The notes beneath the pieces are model-generated. The model searched no databases. It had not been told where the DNA came from and saw only the letters and a program-made list of their open reading frames with translations. From Betaproteobacteria bacterium (GTDB taxonomy: Bacteria; Pseudomonadota; Gammaproteobacteria; Burkholderiales; Rhodocyclaceae), in assembly GCA_012026885.1 (NCBI GenBank), contig VEPL01000025.1, forward strand, positions 482,595 to 546,594: DNA of 64,000 nucleotides, written 5' to 3'. Below, piece after piece: positions 61,268 to 64,000 of the stretch. Each line of letters opens with the position of its first letter. Position 1 is the stretch's first letter. The position numbers were made by a program, and so were the translations under genes.

Positions 61268-61950
61268 GGCCGGCGCTGCCGCGGCGGGTTGAAGGTGTAC
61301 AAGGCGAACAGCACGGCGAAGCTGAAGAGCACCATGCCGCCGGCCAGCCAATGGGCCTGCGTGTAGGCCAGTGCCTCGACGTGGTCGTAGATCTGGACCG
61401 AGACGACGCGCGTTTCGCCGGGGATGCTGCCGCCGATCATCAGCACGATGCCGAATTCCCCCACCGTGTGGGCGAAACCGAGGATCGCCCCGGTAAGGAA
61501 GCCGGGCCGTGCGAGCGGCACCGCGACCGACCAGAAAGCGTCCCAGGGGCCGGCGCGCAGCGTGGCGGCGACTTCCAGAGGACGCTCGCCGATCGCCTCG
61601 AAGGCATTCTGGATCGGCTGCACCACGAAGGGCAGCGAATAGATCACCGAGGCGACAACGAGGCCGGGGAAGGTGAAAGGCAGCAGGCCGATCCCGAGCG
61701 CTTCGGTGAGGTGCCCGACCGGACCGTGCGGGCCCATCGCGACCAGCAGGTAGAAGCCGATGACCGTCGGCGGCAGGACCAGCGGCAGGGCGACCACCGC
61801 ACCAATGATCCCCTTGAAAGGGGATCGCGTACGCGCCAGCCACCAGGCGACCGGAGTACCGACCAGGATCAGCAGCGCGGTCACCACCGTGGCGAGCTTG
61901 AGCGTCAGCCAGACAGCGGCAAGGTCGGAAGCGAGCGGGGCGGGATCCAT
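61264..61950 (-). CDS. modB: Molybdate ABC transporter permease
   Basis: A 228-aa permease with about five helices and the EAA loop [20 protein letters not shown] then PLARPG. Conserved ModB stretches include [18 protein letters not shown] and [20 protein letters not shown]. The ATG at 61950 (MDPAPLASD) gives the usual length; the frame upstream to 62094 is low-complexity. No modA lies next to it, the upstream neighbour being a divergent lytic transglycosylase, so the binding protein must be elsewhere. Confidence 0.93.
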   Translation of the reverse strand: MDPAPLASDLAAVWLTLKLATVVTALLILVGTPVAWWLARTRSPFKGIIGAVVALPLVLPPTVIGFYLLVAMGPHGPVGHLTEALGIGLLPFTFPGLVVASVIYSLPFVVQPIQNAFEAIGERPLEVAATLRAGPWDAFWSVAVPLARPGFLTGAILGFAHTVGEFGIVLMIGGSIPGETRVVSVQIYDHVEALAYTQAHWLAGGMVLFSFAVLFALYTFNPPRQRRP

Positions 61951-62126
61951 GCTGGGTTGCGGGGGGCGAGCGGCGGACGGAGGGAGTGTAGCGGATGCGG
62001 CCGCGGTTTCGGGAACCGATCGCTGCCGCGAGGGTCGATGTAAAATAAGCATGCCAAATGAAAAATCACGCGGGGGCAAATTACCGGAGGGCAATCTTCC
62101 TGCGGTCTACGCTTTCCGGGGGGCGC

Positions 62127-63080
62127 ATGAATCAGCCTGAAGCAACGCTTCGAGGAAACAAGCCAGCTGCGATACGGGTTCTCCGCGCGCTGGCCGTGTC
62201 GAGTGCACTGCTCGCCAGTGTGGCGGCTGCGGCCTCGGCGCCGGTGGTCGAGGGCGAGGCGCCGCGCGTGCGAGCACTCCTCGAGCAGGGCTGGGCCGCC
62301 GAGTCCGGCAAGGGCATGGGGCGCAGCCCCTGGCTGGCTGCCAGCCTCTATCGCCAGGCCGGCGAAATGGGCAGCGGCGAGGGGTATTTCCGGCTGGCGC
62401 AGGTTCACCTCGCCGCGCGGCAATATGGCGGCGACGCGGCGACGGCTTCCTGCCTGTTCGCCCTGGCCAGCCAGCTCGGCCATGCCGGCGCCGCCGCGGC
62501 ACTCGAACGCCAGGCGGCGGCCCGGGTCGCTCCGGCGGCCGGGTGCGATCGCGATCCGACGCAACTGCCCGGTTATGCCCCTTTCGACATCGATGCCTAC
62601 ACGCGGGCGCTGCCGGCACCGCGGCATGAGGTCGTCGCCCTAATCCGCAAACTCGCCCCGCGCTATGGCGTCGATACGCGGCTGGCGCTGGCGGTGGCTT
62701 CCGCCGAATCCAACTTCAATTCGCTGGCCCTGTCGCCCAAGAACGCGATGGGTGTCATGCAGTTGATCCCGGCCACGGCCGAGCGCTTCGGCGTCGCGCG
62801 GCCCTTCGAGCCGGAGCAGAACATCCGTGGCGGCCTCGCCTATCTGCGCTGGCTGAACCAGTATTTCGCCGGCGATGTCGTGCGCGTGATCGCCGCCTAC
62901 AATGCTGGCGAACGCGCTGTCGAAGCCCACGGCGGTGTGCCGCCTTATGCCGAAACGGTGGCGTATGTCGGCCGGGTGCTGTATTTTTCGGGACGTGCCT
63001 TCGGCGACCTGCCTCCTGCAGCGGCCGGAAGGATGCCGGGTGGCGGCCAGAATGCCCCACCGCGGCGGCCCGACATGTAA
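62127..63080 (+). CDS. Lytic transglycosylase (SLT family)
   Basis: About 317 aa with a signal peptide (VLRALAVSSALLASVAAAA). A Sel1-like helical stretch (about 50-130) is followed by the SLT domain: VDTRLALAVASAESNFNSLA with catalytic E194, then NAMGVMQLIPATAERFGV and RGGLAYLRWLNQYFAGDVVR and VIAAYNAGERAV. It cleaves peptidoglycan glycan strands in the periplasm. The C-terminal tail is proline-rich. It lies 15 bases before the type I secretion ATPase gene. The ATG at 62127 is preceded by GGGGGG; an alternative ATG at 62058 is less likely. Confidence 0.9.
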   Translation: MNQPEATLRGNKPAAIRVLRALAVSSALLASVAAAASAPVVEGEAPRVRALLEQGWAAESGKGMGRSPWLAASLYRQAGEMGSGEGYFRLAQVHLAARQYGGDAATASCLFALASQLGHAGAAAALERQAAARVAPAAGCDRDPTQLPGYAPFDIDAYTRALPAPRHEVVALIRKLAPRYGVDTRLALAVASAESNFNSLALSPKNAMGVMQLIPATAERFGVARPFEPEQNIRGGLAYLRWLNQYFAGDVVRVIAAYNAGERAVEAHGGVPPYAETVAYVGRVLYFSGRAFGDLPPAAAGRMPGGGQNAPPRRPDM

Positions 63081-63095
63081 TGAGAGGAGTTTCTC

Positions 63096-64000
63096 CTGAG
63101 CACCGCTACGACACCCGAATCCACGGACGGCTGGTCCTTGCCGCGTACGGCATACCAGCCGTCTGATGCGTTGACCGATTGCCTCGTCATCCTCACCCGC
63201 TATTTCCGCAAGCCTTTCTCGGCACATACACTGACTGCCGGGCTGCCGCTTGAGAACGGCCGTCTGACGCCCGAGCTCTTCATCCGCGCTGCCGAGCGTG
63301 CCGGCATCTCGGCGCGGGTCACCCGGCGCTCGGTCGAAGGCATCTCGGCGGCGACTTTGCCGGCCGTGCTACTGTTCAAGGGCGGCGAGGCAATGGTCGC
63401 CGTCGCGCGCGACGACGAGGCGGCCACCTGGCGCCTGATCGAACCCGCATCCGGCGGCGAGGTGACGCTTCCCGATGCCGAAGTCAAAGCCCGCCACGAT
63501 GGCGGCGTCATCTACGTCAAGCCGGGATTCCACTATGACGACCGCGTCGGTGAAGAGGACATCCCGCGCCCCGAAAACTGGTTCTGGGGCGTTGTCCAGC
63601 GCGCGTGGCCACTGTATTCGGAAGTCCTGATCGCATCGTTCCTGATCAGCGTCTTCGCCCTGCTTTCACCGCTGTTCGTCATGAACGTTTACGACCGCGT
63701 CGTCCCCAACGAGGCGCTCGAGACGCTCTGGGTGATGGCCATCGGCATCGGTCTTGCCTACTGCTTCGACCTGCTGATGCGCACCCTGCGCGGCTATTTC
63801 CTCGACGTCGCCGGCAAGCAGATCGACGTGATCCTGCTCGCCAACATCTTCGAGCAGATTCTCTCGCTGCGCTCGGAAGTGCGCCCGCGTTCGGTCGGCA
63901 GCCTGGTCAACAGCCTGCACGAGTTCGATGGTTTCCGCGACATGATCACCTCGGCGACCATTGTCACCCTGATCGACCTGCCGTTCGCTTTCCTCTTCCT
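63096..64000 (+). CDS. Type I secretion ATPase/permease, LapB-like (3' end outside window)
   Basis: The frame is open to the window edge; 301 codons are visible. The N-terminal part is a degenerate peptidase C39-like domain (DALTDCLVILTRYFRKPFS, then IRAAERAGISARV). It is followed by the first membrane helices (EVLIASFLISVFALLSPLFV then MNVYDRVVPNEALETLWVM), matching LapB/TIGR03375 proteins that export large adhesins. The start seems to be CTG at 63096: GAGGAG lies 6 bases before it, and an in-frame TGA lies just four codons upstream, so no ATG, GTG or TTG is available until well into the domain. Confidence 0.88.
   Translation, partial: MSTATTPESTDGWSLPRTAYQPSDALTDCLVILTRYFRKPFSAHTLTAGLPLENGRLTPELFIRAAERAGISARVTRRSVEGISAATLPAVLLFKGGEAMVAVARDDEAATWRLIEPASGGEVTLPDAEVKARHDGGVIYVKPGFHYDDRVGEEDIPRPENWFWGVVQRAWPLYSEVLIASFLISVFALLSPLFVMNVYDRVVPNEALETLWVMAIGIGLAYCFDLLMRTLRGYFLDVAGKQIDVILLANIFEQILSLRSEVRPRSVGSLVNSLHEFDGFRDMITSATIVTLIDLPFAFLF

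Overview
The window is high-GC, densely coded chromosomal DNA. It reads as a betaproteobacterium, most likely in or near the Rhodocyclales. That placement is inferred from gene content: ActP-like acetate uptake with an SLC5-type sensor kinase, class I fumarase, a RelA with a dead hydrolase domain, recC-recB-recD, and Rhodocyclales-like lipoproteins. No rRNA or other phylogenetic marker is present. No transposase, integrase, phage module or CRISPR array is visible.

Layout. 1-854 is the 3' end of a GspE/PilB-type ATPase gene. 860-4974 holds mtfA, a DMT exporter, relA and a tiny membrane protein. 5002-7679 holds a DUF4239 membrane protein and two lipoproteins. 7776-12154 holds ppk and the ilvBN operon, which is preceded by a valine-rich leader peptide and an attenuator hairpin. 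12267-20355 is an AraC-family regulator with an envelope/sulfatase operon (DUF2092 protein, small repeat protein, outer-membrane barrel, arylsulfatase), then a second barrel and an OmpA-like lipoprotein. Two promoters in this block carry near-identical AraC-type direct repeats in the same position relative to the -10 hexamer. 20359-22343 holds a PQQ-type sugar dehydrogenase and a secreted zincin. 22352-25186 is a CbbR/CmpR-like regulator divergent from a TerB-like gene and sbtA-sbtB (bicarbonate uptake and its PII-like partner). 25227-28357 holds a LysR/MFS divergent pair and a haloacid dehalogenase.

28699-44626 is the metabolic core: fumarase, a YqhA-type membrane protein, acsA, and, after a terminator, a 10-gene same-strand run. 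That run has a small membrane protein, an SLC5-histidine kinase fusion, a stand-alone receiver, a membrane sensor fused to a DEDDh exonuclease, two DUF294 nucleotidyltransferase-like proteins (one with cNMP and CBS domains), a catalytically degenerate DnaQ-like protein, and a two-subunit sodium:solute (acetate-type) symporter. The context suggests acetate sensing, uptake and activation.

44689-50721 starts with tRNA-Ser(GGA) and continues with less familiar genes: a lower-GC methyltransferase, a NERD-domain helicase, and a membrane protein joining a BRO-N-like segment to a ClpP-like periplasmic domain. 50731-59869 is recC-recB-recD with 4-nt overlaps. 60000-63080 holds a 63-aa protein, modBC without modA, and a lytic transglycosylase. 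The window ends inside a LapB-type type I secretion ATPase gene that appears to start with CTG.
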